This document shows, piece by piece, positions 53,413 through 62,809 of a stretch of 64,000 bases of DNA. Location: positions 1 through 64,000 of the forward strand of contig JAPPJY010000070.1 in assembly GCA_028874335.1 (NCBI GenBank), in the 5' to 3' direction. The notes under the pieces are model-generated. The model made no database searches. It saw only the letters and a program-made list of their open reading frames with translations, and was not told the origin of the DNA. How positions within the stretch are numbered: the stretch's first letter is position 1; each line of letters opens with the position of its first letter. A program made the position numbers and the translations under genes. This DNA comes from Gemmatimonadota bacterium. GTDB lineage: Bacteria; Latescibacterota; UBA2968; GCA-2709665.

Positions 53413-55626
53413 ATGACCCGGGGACCGTTTTTCATTAGCCTTCTAATCTTGTGTTGGGCGCTTCCCATGTTCGACGCGCTTCCCTCGTTCGCGGAGCAGA
53501 GGCCGAAGGTCGCGCTTGTACTCAGCGGGGGCGGCGCCCGGGGAGGCGCCCACATCGGCGTGCTGCGCGTACTGGAACGCGAAGGCGTACCCATCGACAT
53601 GATTGTCGGGGTGAGCTATGGCGCGCTGGTCGGGGGACTGTACGCCGCGGGATATTCCGTTGACGATCTCCAGCGGGTGATCCTGGAAACAGACTGGTGG
53701 GAAATTACAAGCAACAGCCCTGACCGCCGCCACTCGAACATGAACCGCAAGGCAATGGCTGACCGGCAGATGCTTGCAATGCACCTGGAAGAGCTGAAGC
53801 TGAAATTGCCTTATGGGATTTTTGCCGGACAGAAGATTCATCAATTCCTGAATCAACTGACCCTTGGCGCAACCTACAGGGCGCGCAACGACTTCGATCG
53901 ACTTCCCACGCCCTTCCGCGCAATCGCAACCGACATTCTGTCCGGAGAACAGGTCGTGATCCACAATGGCTCTCTCGGTGCTGCGATCAGGGCCAGTATT
54001 TCGGTTCCAGGGGTATTTGCGCCGCTGAGTACGGAACATACCCATCTCGTGGATGGCGGCATCGTCAATAATCTGCCCGTGGACGTCGCATTGGACGCCG
54101 GCGCCGATTTTGTCATTGCCGTGGATTGCGCCACGCCCCTGCGTACCTTAAAAGAAGAAATTCAGGACATCATCGACGTCATCGATCAGGCCGTCAGTTT
54201 TCGAATCGAAGAAAGAAAAATCGAAAACCGGAAACGCTCCCATGTATTGATATTGCCCAAACTGGATAACTTCGACGGCGGCGATTTCAACCGTTCGTAT
54301 ACCCTGATTCCAATTGGCGAAACAGCAGCCGAAGAACAAATGGACGCGATACGTAATGCATTGCGGACGCTTGGCGTTCCAAAACGCATCGGCAAACCGA
54401 GAACATCCAGATTGCCCGTTGAGTTCAATGTCAATACGTGGGCGGATATACCGCCGGACGTCGTGGTCGACACGGTTCGGATAGAAGGTGTAAAGCGTTA
54501 TCCAGAGGCCCGGTTCAAGGCGCGGCTGGAGAAGTTCGTCAATAAACCCATATCGTTTCAGGAACTGGAACGCGAGTGCGGCCGGTTGCACGCGACCGGG
54601 CTTTTTCAGACGGTCGATTTCCACGTTGTCTATCATGAAGGACAGACCGAGTTGGTCTTTCACGTGCTCGAAAACCCCCCCAGCGAGTTGAAAGTGGGAA
54701 TTCACTACAACAACGACTACCGGGTTTCTGTGCTGGGCGAGATTGCGCATCAAAGTACGCTTGGCCGCATATCGGAACTCCATCTGCGCGGCTTGCTTGG
54801 TAATTTGAACTTCGCCGAAATGGTCATGATTTTCCGGACCACCGGGCGTCTCGGTCTGCTCGGGGAGGTTCAGGCATGGGACCAGGACCGTTTGTATTTT
54901 CGAAATCGGCAGCGTGAGGGCGGGTACGAGGAGAGGCGTTTTCACTCCCGACTTGGATTACAGAGATTGTTCCACAGCTGGGGTGGTTTCCAGGCAGGAT
55001 ACCAGGTGGAACACGCCCGAGTCCGCTATGCCTCCCGTTCGATAGGCGACGCATCCGAATTCCTGCCCGGATTGTGGTTGTCCGCGGGGATTGACACACG
55101 AGACGACTCGATGGTGCCAACGAAGGGCGTCTACTTTCAGACTCGCGCAAAATGGATCCACCGGACGTTTTCACACAAGCAGATTCAAACCCAACTCGCT
55201 TTCTTCGTCAGTCCGCGGTCGCGATGGAGCGTGGGCCTGTCGTCCCACGGAGGCTACGTTACACAGCCTGCGCCAGTATTTGAATTCTTCCCGTTGGGCG
55301 GTGCGGGGCATTTCAGCAGCGCTGCTTTGCCGGTCGTCGGACTCAAACGGGATGAATTGAGGGTTCCCAGGTTCGCATCGATAGGCCTGTCCGTGTGGAG
55401 ACACGTCAAATTCTGGGAATCCCTCCCGCGCAGTGGAATCGGGATCTTCTATCAGGGCGGATTATATGATATGAGTTCTAATACGGAAGAGGATTTCACC
55501 CCCATCCACGGTTTCGGAGTCGGGGGATATGTCAATACAACGCTCCTGGGACCGATTCGCATAGATATTGTAAGTACGCAGGAAAAGGACATCAAGTTCA
55601 ATGCGGCAATCGGTTTCGGGTTCTAG
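53413..55626 (+). CDS. Patatin-like phospholipase with Omp85-type C-terminus (PlpD-like)
   Basis: 737 residues. Signal peptide 1-27. Patatin domain with oxyanion hole GGGARG at 39-44, nucleophile Ser68 in GVSYG and Asp214 in DGG, the Ser-Asp dyad. From about 355 a POTRA-like domain (VDTVRIEGVKRYPEARF, GLFQTVDFHVVY) and then a beta-barrel ending FNAAIGFGF. This order is that of type Vd autotransporters such as PlpD, which export their own lipase domain through the barrel. The stop codon TAG lies within the terminal repeat of the next element. Confidence 0.88.
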   Translation: MTRGPFFISLLILCWALPMFDALPSFAEQRPKVALVLSGGGARGGAHIGVLRVLEREGVPIDMIVGVSYGALVGGLYAAGYSVDDLQRVILETDWWEITSNSPDRRHSNMNRKAMADRQMLAMHLEELKLKLPYGIFAGQKIHQFLNQLTLGATYRARNDFDRLPTPFRAIATDILSGEQVVIHNGSLGAAIRASISVPGVFAPLSTEHTHLVDGGIVNNLPVDVALDAGADFVIAVDCATPLRTLKEEIQDIIDVIDQAVSFRIEERKIENRKRSHVLILPKLDNFDGGDFNRSYTLIPIGETAAEEQMDAIRNALRTLGVPKRIGKPRTSRLPVEFNVNTWADIPPDVVVDTVRIEGVKRYPEARFKARLEKFVNKPISFQELERECGRLHATGLFQTVDFHVVYHEGQTELVFHVLENPPSELKVGIHYNNDYRVSVLGEIAHQSTLGRISELHLRGLLGNLNFAEMVMIFRTTGRLGLLGEVQAWDQDRLYFRNRQREGGYEERRFHSRLGLQRLFHSWGGFQAGYQVEHARVRYASRSIGDASEFLPGLWLSAGIDTRDDSMVPTKGVYFQTRAKWIHRTFSHKQIQTQLAFFVSPRSRWSVGLSSHGGYVTQPAPVFEFFPLGGAGHFSSAALPVVGLKRDELRVPRFASIGLSVWRHVKFWESLPRSGIGIFYQGGLYDMSSNTEEDFTPIHGFGVGGYVNTTLLGPIRIDIVSTQEKDIKFNAAIGFGF

Positions 55627-55791
55627 TGTCCTGTCCCAAAAATTCCTCACCATTCGACCGCCGATTCATCCTGTCTCGCTGCGTTCCCCTCGCTCGCCGA
55701 CCATACACAGGTCGCCTGCGCTCGGGCGCCTTGCGAGCCAGGCGACTCAGCGGTCGAATTTAGGCAACTTATTTTCGGGACAGAACACTAG
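55623..55791. repeat. 169-base inverted-repeat element
   Basis: Ends CTAGTGTCCTGTCCCAAAAA and (reverse complement) CTAGTGTTCTGTCCCGAAAA are near-identical inverted repeats. The left CTAG contains the stop codon of the patatin gene. Confidence 0.85.
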
Positions 55792-55874
55792 TGCGAAGGA
55801 TCGCTTGTTCCCGGGTGCGGACGAGATATTGTTAAATATCGACGTATTTCGTTTGCCGAAGGCTTGCACGTTTA

Positions 55875-56070
55875 ACCTTGATTCGTAAGTCTTCGGGGAC
55901 GTTAATTCGAATATGTGCTTGTAAATAAAGGCGATTAGACTGCTGATTACCAGGATACACCAGGTCACTGGACGTGAAGGGAATAAACGTCCTTCTTTAT
56001 GTCGATAGCGCCCCGTTTCGGAGGGTTTTATCGCGTCGCCGCGTTGCTGTTTTTTTCAGATTGAGGTTAA
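55875..56070 (+). repeat. 196-base dispersed element, copy 2
   Basis: Homologue of 49088-49281 with the same end sequences and orientation. Confidence 0.85.
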
Positions 56071-56180
56071 GCATTGAGAGTTTCCGGCTCGGAAAGAATG
56101 CTTTGGACTTCAAAGGCTCCCTGTTATATATTTGCAACTAAATATAAGAATTCAAACATATTATAGTACCCATATTATGA

Positions 56181-56186
56181 TATAAT
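56181..56186 (+). promoter_or_regulatory. Candidate -10 of the kinase-like/barrel gene
   Basis: TATAAT in a long AT-rich stretch, about 150 bases before the ATG. No clear -35. Confidence 0.3.
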
Positions 56187-56339
56187 CGTGATATTTGGAT
56201 CGTTTTTAGTGATAATTTTGTGATGGTTCTCACAGTACGGCATCTTTGATTGGTACCGGCGGGAGTTCCGGCTCCGCCTGGCCGGCTGCCGAGACAAGCT
56301 TCAGGTTGCCTGAACCACCCTGAAACGCAAAGGACAGGA

Positions 56340-59060
56340 ATGGTACTTTCCAGGTGGAACCCCCTTTATATCCTGCTCGCGCTCGCCTTCTCCGTTCCGT
56401 CAGCATCCGCATCTCAGAAGGAATCACAGGCTCCAGGGTCCAGGATTCACCGGTCCGTTCCTCCGCCCGGTGCAAGTACCCATAGGGTGATTCCGGGGGA
56501 GAGATTTCGCGCCGCCGGATTCAAACGCTGGTTCTACGGCAACAATTACAGGGACCTCTGGAATACCCCGATCGAGGTCGCGGTTCTTGACCTCGACGGC
56601 GTGGGGGGAGGTCTGACGCCCCTTCGCACCGGCGGATTCGGACAATCCATCTCCTTACACTTTACCGGCCGGGACGGCCGCAGATACACCGTGCGCTCGC
56701 TGGATAAGGATGCGACCAGAAGGGTCCCCGACGAAATCGCGAATACGGTCGTGGGCGAGGTCCTCCAGGATCTGATCTGCGCGATGCTGCCAACCGGCGC
56801 GCTTGTGGTCGATCCGCTGATGGAGGCCGCCGGTATCCTGCATTCCAGGCATAAGCTCGTGGTCATTCCCGATGATCCCAGATTGATGGAGTATCGCGGA
56901 CGCTTCGCCGGACTTATAGGAATGCTGCAGGAACACCCGTCTGAAGGGGTGGACGACACGCCCGGGTTCGCGGGATCCCGTAAGGTCAGTGGCACGGACA
57001 AACTGCTGAAACACCTGGAAAGAAGCCCCTGCGACCGTGTGGATGCCCGCGCTTTTCTGAAGGCGCGACTGATGGATTTCCTCGTCAACGACAAGGACCG
57101 CCACTACGGCCAGTGGAGATGGGCGCGGTTTCCCGATGGCGACTGTTACACCTGGCTTCCGATTCCGGAGGATCGCGACCAGGCCTTCATCCATTTCGAA
57201 GGGGCCGCCATGGCGATCGCGCGGCGGCGCTTTCCAATTCAGATCAAGTTCAGGGAGACGTTTCCCAATCTGATCGGCCTGACGATGACCGGATGGGAAA
57301 TTGATCGTGAATTCCTGGCCGAACTCGATAAGGCCGCGTGGGACGCGGTGGTGTCGACCCTTCGCGAGGAACTGCCTGACCCGGTCATCGAGGACGCTGT
57401 GCGGAGGCTCCCGCCGCCGTATTACGCGATGGTCGGCGAGTCTCTCACCCGGGCGCTGAAGTCGAGGCGCGACGCGTTGCCTGAATTCGCCGGAAGGTAC
57501 TATCAGCTGATAAACCGCGAGGCCGAAATCAAGACAACTGACAAGGACGAGTACGTCCACTGCGAACACCTGCCCAATGGCGATCTCCGGGTACGTGTGG
57601 GTCTGGTGAAAAATGCAGGTTCAGAAGAGAAAACGCCGTATTTCCAGCGGACCTTCCGGCCAGGTGAGACCCGGGAAGTGCGGATTTTCCTCCGGGGGGG
57701 AGACGACCGCGCAGAGATCTCGGGAACCGGGGGGCGGATTGTCGTTCACATCGACGGAGGCGGCGGGGACGACACGCTGAAGAATCTCTCCGCTGCCGGC
57801 GCCTCGAATACCAGGTTTTACGACTCTCGCGGGAAGAACCGGTTCATTACAGGCGAGGGAGCGGGCATCGAAGAGCGTTCTTACAAACGGCCTCATGGAA
57901 CCCATACACCGAATGCGAGGTACGCACTGGATTGGGGCAAGCGGACCGGGATTCTGCCGATTCTCGCGATCAATGCGGATCTGACCGTGTACTTGGGAGT
58001 CCTTCACAGCCGGCAGTATTTCGGTTATCGGCAGGACCCTTTCTCTTCCCAACACACGTACATAGCCGGGCTGACGGGGATAAACGGGTTCGAGAGCCTC
58101 AGACCCTTTTGTTCATATACCGGCCACTTTCGTCGACCCCTGCGTGACTTCGATGCGAGCGTCCAGATTGATTTCTCCGGAATCCGGTCACAGCGGTTCA
58201 ACGGACTCGGCAACCGAACGGGGATTCGACGACCGAATTCCTACTATAAGGTAACCCGGTATTCCTTCGTTTTCGCACCCGCGCTTGAGTATCGAGGCGC
58301 GGACTACAGGGAAGAAATGTCCGGTTTCACCCTGGCTTCGCTCCGATCGAGATTGAACATTGACTTCGGGCCCGTTATCAAGTATTCCAACACGCCGCTC
58401 GGTTCCAACAAGGGGACCTTCATCGGTTCGCTCGATGGCCAGCTGTACGGTATGGGATCCTTCGGCCAGATCGGCGCGCAGGGGGAAATCACGTTCGACA
58501 CGCGAAACAATCCAGGGTATCCCACTCACGGGGTCCGAGTCAGCGTTGGTGGCGCAATCTACCCGGAAGTGTGGACCGTGGATTCCACATTTGGCAGCGT
58601 AGATGGAGAAGCAAGTGCTTACCTGACCGCTCGTATTCCGACGAATCCCACACTCGCATTGAGATGCGGCGCCGAGAAGGTCTGGGGATCCTTTCCGTAT
58701 TTTGAAAGCGCCTTTCTGGGCGGGACCGGTTTTGTGGGCACGGGCATATCGGGGGGCAATTTACGGGGATACCGAAAAAACCGGTTCGCCGGAGATACAT
58801 CGCTGTATGGAAACTCCGAGCTTCGGCTGGTTCTTACGAAAATAAACCTGTTCGTGGCGGGAGAGATGGGGCTGCTCGGCACGGCCGATGCCGGGCGGGT
58901 GTTTTATGATGAAGATCCTGCGAGCGCGGACAAATGGCACACCAGTATAGGAGGCGGAATCTGGCTGTCGTTCCTCCAGCGCAGGCACACGTTGAGCGCG
59001 GCCTTCGTAAAAGGCGACGACTTGACGGGTGTGTATCTGCGCAGCGGTTTCATGTTTTAG
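56340..59060 (+). CDS. Outer-membrane barrel protein with kinase-like N-terminal domain
   Basis: 906 residues from ATG 56340 (AAAGGACAGGA upstream), with a signal peptide 1-24. Residues about 95-270 look like an atypical protein-kinase fold of the HipA/FAM20 kind: TGGFGQSISLHFTGRDGRRY, VRSLDKD and a catalytic-loop-like LVNDKDRHYGQWRWARF (D251, D253). That assignment is inference. From about 560 the sequence is an Omp85/BamA-like barrel, ending in YLRSGFMF with a C-terminal Phe; ITFDTRNNPGYPTHG is a typical barrel strand pair. It sits between the patatin-Omp85 gene and a DUF4956 gene, suggesting an envelope assembly module. Confidence 0.65.
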   Translation: MVLSRWNPLYILLALAFSVPSASASQKESQAPGSRIHRSVPPPGASTHRVIPGERFRAAGFKRWFYGNNYRDLWNTPIEVAVLDLDGVGGGLTPLRTGGFGQSISLHFTGRDGRRYTVRSLDKDATRRVPDEIANTVVGEVLQDLICAMLPTGALVVDPLMEAAGILHSRHKLVVIPDDPRLMEYRGRFAGLIGMLQEHPSEGVDDTPGFAGSRKVSGTDKLLKHLERSPCDRVDARAFLKARLMDFLVNDKDRHYGQWRWARFPDGDCYTWLPIPEDRDQAFIHFEGAAMAIARRRFPIQIKFRETFPNLIGLTMTGWEIDREFLAELDKAAWDAVVSTLREELPDPVIEDAVRRLPPPYYAMVGESLTRALKSRRDALPEFAGRYYQLINREAEIKTTDKDEYVHCEHLPNGDLRVRVGLVKNAGSEEKTPYFQRTFRPGETREVRIFLRGGDDRAEISGTGGRIVVHIDGGGGDDTLKNLSAAGASNTRFYDSRGKNRFITGEGAGIEERSYKRPHGTHTPNARYALDWGKRTGILPILAINADLTVYLGVLHSRQYFGYRQDPFSSQHTYIAGLTGINGFESLRPFCSYTGHFRRPLRDFDASVQIDFSGIRSQRFNGLGNRTGIRRPNSYYKVTRYSFVFAPALEYRGADYREEMSGFTLASLRSRLNIDFGPVIKYSNTPLGSNKGTFIGSLDGQLYGMGSFGQIGAQGEITFDTRNNPGYPTHGVRVSVGGAIYPEVWTVDSTFGSVDGEASAYLTARIPTNPTLALRCGAEKVWGSFPYFESAFLGGTGFVGTGISGGNLRGYRKNRFAGDTSLYGNSELRLVLTKINLFVAGEMGLLGTADAGRVFYDEDPASADKWHTSIGGGIWLSFLQRRHTLSAAFVKGDDLTGVYLRSGFMF

Positions 59061-59221
59061 TGCCCGCGCCGAACCTCAATTTAACCCAAATGCCATTCGA
59101 TTTTATCGGTAAACATCCAGTGAGAACAGCGTATATTGTCTCCATGCTGTCCCTCCTGTATTTCGATTGTGTGTGTTAATCTCTGTGTCGCATATCCGAC
59201 TTGCCAGTGAAGGAGTATACT

Positions 59222-60160
59222 GTGCCTAACAACATCATCGTACGGCTGGTCATTTACTATATTACCTGGATTGTGGTTCTCAATACGGTTTTTCATGTTT
59301 TCCCGGAAATCCTCTATTACGTCGCCCAGGAGCGTGAACGCATATTCGTGGGAAAATCGCTCGGGTCCGGCGCCGATTCCGCCATTCCTCTGGGAAACAT
59401 CAAGGAAGGCGTCAACCGCCTGCTCGATCCCGCGCACACAATTCCTGTGGTGGTCGCTTTGGTACTTGCCTTCGCGGTGACGCTCCCGATCACATGGGTC
59501 TATGCCTGGACGCGGCCACTCAAGAAATACAGCCAATCCTTTGCGCACACGCTGCTCGTGATGCCCGTCGCCATCTCACTGGTTGTCTTCCTGGTCAAGG
59601 GCAGCCTCGCGCTTGCGTTCAGCCTGGCGGGCATCGTGGCCGCCGTCAGTTTCCGGATCTCGCTCAAGGAAACGATGGACGCCGTCTACATGTTTATGGT
59701 TATAGGAATCGGGCTGGCCGCCGGCACCCAGCTCACAACAGTCGCTTACATCGCATCGTTGGCTTTCGTAACCATTACACTGAGCGTGTGGAAGACCAAC
59801 TATGCAGCACGTCCTCCAGTCCTTTCCGGCTGGAGAATCGTCTCACCCACAAAGCCGGCGGGGTCCTCCGCAACCGAGGACACCGCCAGTAAAGATACCC
59901 GTGAATCCCGAATTGCCGTGCACGCTACGAACGTCAATGCGGCGCAAAAGGCAGCATCCCCTATCCTTGATTACAGCGCGATCAAGTGGAATTTGTCCGA
60001 GGTAATCGAGAATGAAGATGGGACCGTCGTCGTTGTGTACGAGGTTACTTCAAGTCAATCCGTCGACCTTTCCTCACTTATCAGGGACCTGGGCAAGAGA
60101 GGAAAAAAGCAAATAAAGGACGTGGAGTTAATAGAAGATGAGACAGACCAGAGCCTGTAA
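59222..60160 (+). CDS. DUF4956 membrane protein
   Basis: 312 residues with GTG start at 59222, chosen because GAAGGAG lies 7 bases upstream. Four to five membrane segments in the first 190 residues (LVIYYITWIVVLNTVF, VVALVLAFAVTLPITWVYAW, LLVMPVAISLVVFLVKGSLA), including the family core LAGIVAAVSFRISLKETMDA. The C-terminal 110 residues are soluble and acidic. DUF4956 proteins often accompany polyphosphate-polymerase (VTC) or CotH-like genes; here the neighbours are barrel proteins. Function unknown. Confidence 0.8.
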   Translation: MPNNIIVRLVIYYITWIVVLNTVFHVFPEILYYVAQERERIFVGKSLGSGADSAIPLGNIKEGVNRLLDPAHTIPVVVALVLAFAVTLPITWVYAWTRPLKKYSQSFAHTLLVMPVAISLVVFLVKGSLALAFSLAGIVAAVSFRISLKETMDAVYMFMVIGIGLAAGTQLTTVAYIASLAFVTITLSVWKTNYAARPPVLSGWRIVSPTKPAGSSATEDTASKDTRESRIAVHATNVNAAQKAASPILDYSAIKWNLSEVIENEDGTVVVVYEVTSSQSVDLSSLIRDLGKRGKKQIKDVELIEDETDQSL

Positions 60161-60301
60161 CCACTGATCCTGATTCAGAAAATACAAATGATCCCGCGCA
60201 GCAAGGGGCTACGGAGGATCACCGCCGGCACCTCAGCCTGGGCGCTCATCTGTGCCGGCGCGTAATCTGGTACTTCGAACTGCCATTTTTGGGTTCGACA
60301 T

Positions 60302-60406
60302 GGCTGCCGCAGGTGCTTGATTTCGTACCGTGAACTGGCAATTCGCGGCCAGACACGGCTGCCGCAGGCGCTTGATCCCGTACCGCGAACTGGTAGTTCG
60401 CGGCCC
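60302..60406 (+). repeat. Two tandem 55-base repeats
   Basis: GGCTGCCGCAGG(T/C)GCTTGAT units with period 55 and a third degenerate unit just upstream (60270-60301). They lie in the gap before the SdiA-regulated-type gene; 60161-60301 has nothing else. Confidence 0.8.
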
Positions 60407-60429
60407 CTGCGAAACGTACGCAATAGGAT

Positions 60430-61398
60430 ATGAAAAACACCAAAGCCAAATTTCAGCTTATCTGTCTTGGCCCCGGAATTCTCCTCTACATGCTGTTGAC
60501 GGGATTCGGCGAATTTGCATCCGCGGAAGGCATTGGAGAATCGCTCAATTCAAGCCCGGGTATCTCAGGCGTCAGCCCTCTGGCGGACACACCGGCCGCG
60601 TCGAAGAGGAAGGTATCTCTTGAAAACTATACCCTGGATCCAGAGACCGCGACCCACTGGAAGCTTCCCAGAGAACTCGAGGAAGTCTCCGGTCTGGCGA
60701 TAACGGGAGACAATCGTCTCCTTGCGCACAACGACGAAAGAGCGATCATTTATGAGATTGACTATCGGAACGGATCAATCGTAAAAGCATTTCAGCTTTC
60801 GGACACGAATTACCCGGCCGCCGGTGATTTCGAGGGCATTGCCGCAACAGACGACGGGATCTTTCTTGTCACAAGTAACGGGCGGCTGTTCCAGTGCAAC
60901 GAGGGAAATGCAGGCGAGTCCGTACTCTTCAATGTCTATACGACGGGGGTGGGCAGAGATTGCGAAATCGAGGGACTTGCGTATGATCATACCCGGCGGG
61001 AACTCATACTGATCTGCAAGGAGGCCCGCAGTCTGGAAATGGAAGGTCAGTTGGCGCTGTGTCGATGGTCGATTGACGACAGACGGCTCGATAGAGACGG
61101 ACAGACCGTGATTCCGGTTAATGATTTCTCTCGGCATATCAAAGGAAAAAAGTTTCATCCCTCGGGAATCGAGCGGCATCCGGAGTCGGGGAATTACTAT
61201 ATTGTCGCAGCTCGTCAGGAGTCTATTGCGGAGATCACGCCGGGCGGGAAGGTGATTGCCGTCAGGAAGTTTCCTGCAAAGTGGCATCGTCAGGTCGAAG
61301 GCATTGCCTTCGCCGCGGACGGCACGCTGATCGTTGCCGATGAAGGCGCGGGAAGAAAGGGAAGACTGACCCTTTATCCGGTTTCGGATCGTCCGTGA
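60430..61398 (+). CDS. SdiA-regulated-type beta-propeller protein
   Basis: 322 residues with a signal peptide or anchor at 1-32. The body matches the SdiA-regulated/YjiK propeller family: LPRELEEVSGLAITGDNRLLAHNDE, GDFEGIAATDDGIFLVTSNGRL, CEIEGLAYDHTRRELILICKEA, and HPSGIERHPESGNYYIVAARQ. Metal binding by the conserved Glu/Asp residues is likely. Periplasmic; role unknown, but it is the last of four envelope-type genes in one orientation and ends with a strong terminator. Confidence 0.8.
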   Translation: MKNTKAKFQLICLGPGILLYMLLTGFGEFASAEGIGESLNSSPGISGVSPLADTPAASKRKVSLENYTLDPETATHWKLPRELEEVSGLAITGDNRLLAHNDERAIIYEIDYRNGSIVKAFQLSDTNYPAAGDFEGIAATDDGIFLVTSNGRLFQCNEGNAGESVLFNVYTTGVGRDCEIEGLAYDHTRRELILICKEARSLEMEGQLALCRWSIDDRRLDRDGQTVIPVNDFSRHIKGKKFHPSGIERHPESGNYYIVAARQESIAEITPGGKVIAVRKFPAKWHRQVEGIAFAADGTLIVADEGAGRKGRLTLYPVSDRP

Positions 61399-61436
61399 AT
61401 GACGCTACTGCGAAATGAAGTTGATCGGAACAGCGA

Positions 61437-61462
61437 AGCCCGGGCAATGTCCCGGGCTTTTT
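61437..61462 (+). terminator. Strong intrinsic terminator
   Basis: AGCCCGGG and CCCGGGCT are perfect 8-base arms around CAATGT, followed by five T. It lies 39 bases after the propeller gene. Confidence 0.9.
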
Positions 61463-61488
61463 GCTGCACGTCGACGTATTTGTGCCAA

Positions 61489-61673
61489 CAGTCCGTTGAT
61501 AAAGCCGCTCTGCAGGCGAGGTATGGTGTCCCGTCCCGGAAATAGATTGCCATTGTGGTGGAAGACAAGGCGCGCGACCGAGTCCCATCCTGCGATTCGG
61601 CGAGGGCGCGCAACGCAGTATTTCGACCGCAAGGGCCGGCCGTAGCCCGGATGGACTTTTCAACGGGCTGCTA
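61489..61673 (+). repeat. Dispersed repeat family A, copy 3 with internal insertion
   Basis: Homologous to 28691-28852 but carries about 28 different bases at 61522-61549 that resemble the end of the 169-base element (55623). The final CTA (61671-61673) is the stop codon TAG of the convergent oxidoreductase gene. Confidence 0.9.
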
Positions 61674-62762
61674 AGCTGGTATCGGCCTGCCTTCCATGAA
61701 TGAACGTGTAATGTCGATTATCAGCCTGATATCGTCCCGCGCCTCCGCCACAGGCGTCCGGCATGCCTCCTGTCCGGTAATACACGCGTGAAAGTGACGC
61801 AGTTCGCGCACAAAGGGGCTCTCCCACGCCAACGCCGGCTGCCGGGTGGACGTCTCCCCGGCTTCGTTGATCTCATGCAGGACAACCGTGGACAGAATGC
61901 CGCGTGCGAATCCGGTAGGATACGAAACCAGAACGCGCCGGTCGCCGCCGTACACTTCGAGCGTTTCCCTGAAATCCCATAGCTGGGGCAGGTCGACCCA
62001 GGACGCGACGCAGCGCGCGCCGTTGCTGTAGGACAATACGGTCGAAATCGCCCGCCCCTCGCTCCACACCTCCGTGCTGACGACCGCCTCCGGCATCCCC
62101 AACAATGCCCGAAGGCAGTAGAGATCGTGGATCATGCTTCCCGAAAGCGTATGAAAAGCGCGGACCGCGTCTTCGTGCGCCTCGCCGATCGCATCCAGTA
62201 CCGCCGCCTTCCTGGCCGCATGGTTCTCCGCCACCGTACCCGCCGGCAGATCGTCGAACCGCTTCAGCCTGAACTGGCGCAGATGAAGCCGGTTGTCCGG
62301 ATGCAGATGATTCACCTGGACGAAACGAACGTCAGTCATCCGGTCCACTTCGGCCTCTGCTGTCTCGAATGCCGGATCGTACACCTTCATGTATCCGGCC
62401 TGGGCAACCACTCCGGCCCGCTCGGCGGCGCCGGCGATCGTATCGGCCTCCCTGAGGGAATAGCAGACCGGCTTTTCAATGAACACGTGTTTGCCCGCGT
62501 CCAGCGCTGCCACGGCAGCATCGGTCTTCGGGTCTGAATGGCAGAGGAGCACCGCCTCCACGTCGTCCGACCTGACGAGCCGGCGATAATCCGTCATCGC
62601 AGCCGCCACGTGAAACGTCTTCGCGGCCCATTCAGCCAGCTGCGGCGACAGGTCGCATACGGTCGTGACCTCAAACTCCCCGGTCAGCCCCGCCAGATTC
62701 GGCAGGTGCTGTACCTGTGCTATCGCTCCGCATCCGACCACGCCCAGCTTGACGGGAGCCAT
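61671..62762 (-). CDS. Gfo/Idh/MocA-family oxidoreductase
   Basis: 363 residues from the ATG at 62762, preceded by AAAGGA. NAD(P)-binding GVVGCGAIAQVQHLPNL, then LDAGKHVFIEKPVCYS with the catalytic EKP motif, and a C-terminal alpha/beta sheet domain. These dehydrogenases oxidise or epimerise sugars and cyclitols. The stop codon lies in repeat copy 3. The cupin gene is 47 bases upstream, and a second family member lies beyond it, so a sugar-utilisation operon is likely. Confidence 0.9.
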   Translation of the reverse strand: MAPVKLGVVGCGAIAQVQHLPNLAGLTGEFEVTTVCDLSPQLAEWAAKTFHVAAAMTDYRRLVRSDDVEAVLLCHSDPKTDAAVAALDAGKHVFIEKPVCYSLREADTIAGAAERAGVVAQAGYMKVYDPAFETAEAEVDRMTDVRFVQVNHLHPDNRLHLRQFRLKRFDDLPAGTVAENHAARKAAVLDAIGEAHEDAVRAFHTLSGSMIHDLYCLRALLGMPEAVVSTEVWSEGRAISTVLSYSNGARCVASWVDLPQLWDFRETLEVYGGDRRVLVSYPTGFARGILSTVVLHEINEAGETSTRQPALAWESPFVRELRHFHACITGQEACRTPVAEARDDIRLIIDITRSFMEGRPIPA

Positions 62763-62809
62763 CGACGCAATCCTTTCGTTTGGTCCCGGATCGGGCAGCA
62801 AATCCGAAT

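Larger units (their letters stand above)
55627..56339. other. Repeat-rich intergenic region
   Basis: 713 bases: the 169-base element, then the second 194/196-base element (55875-56070), then an AT-rich promoter-like part (56125-56225). No gene. Confidence 0.6.
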
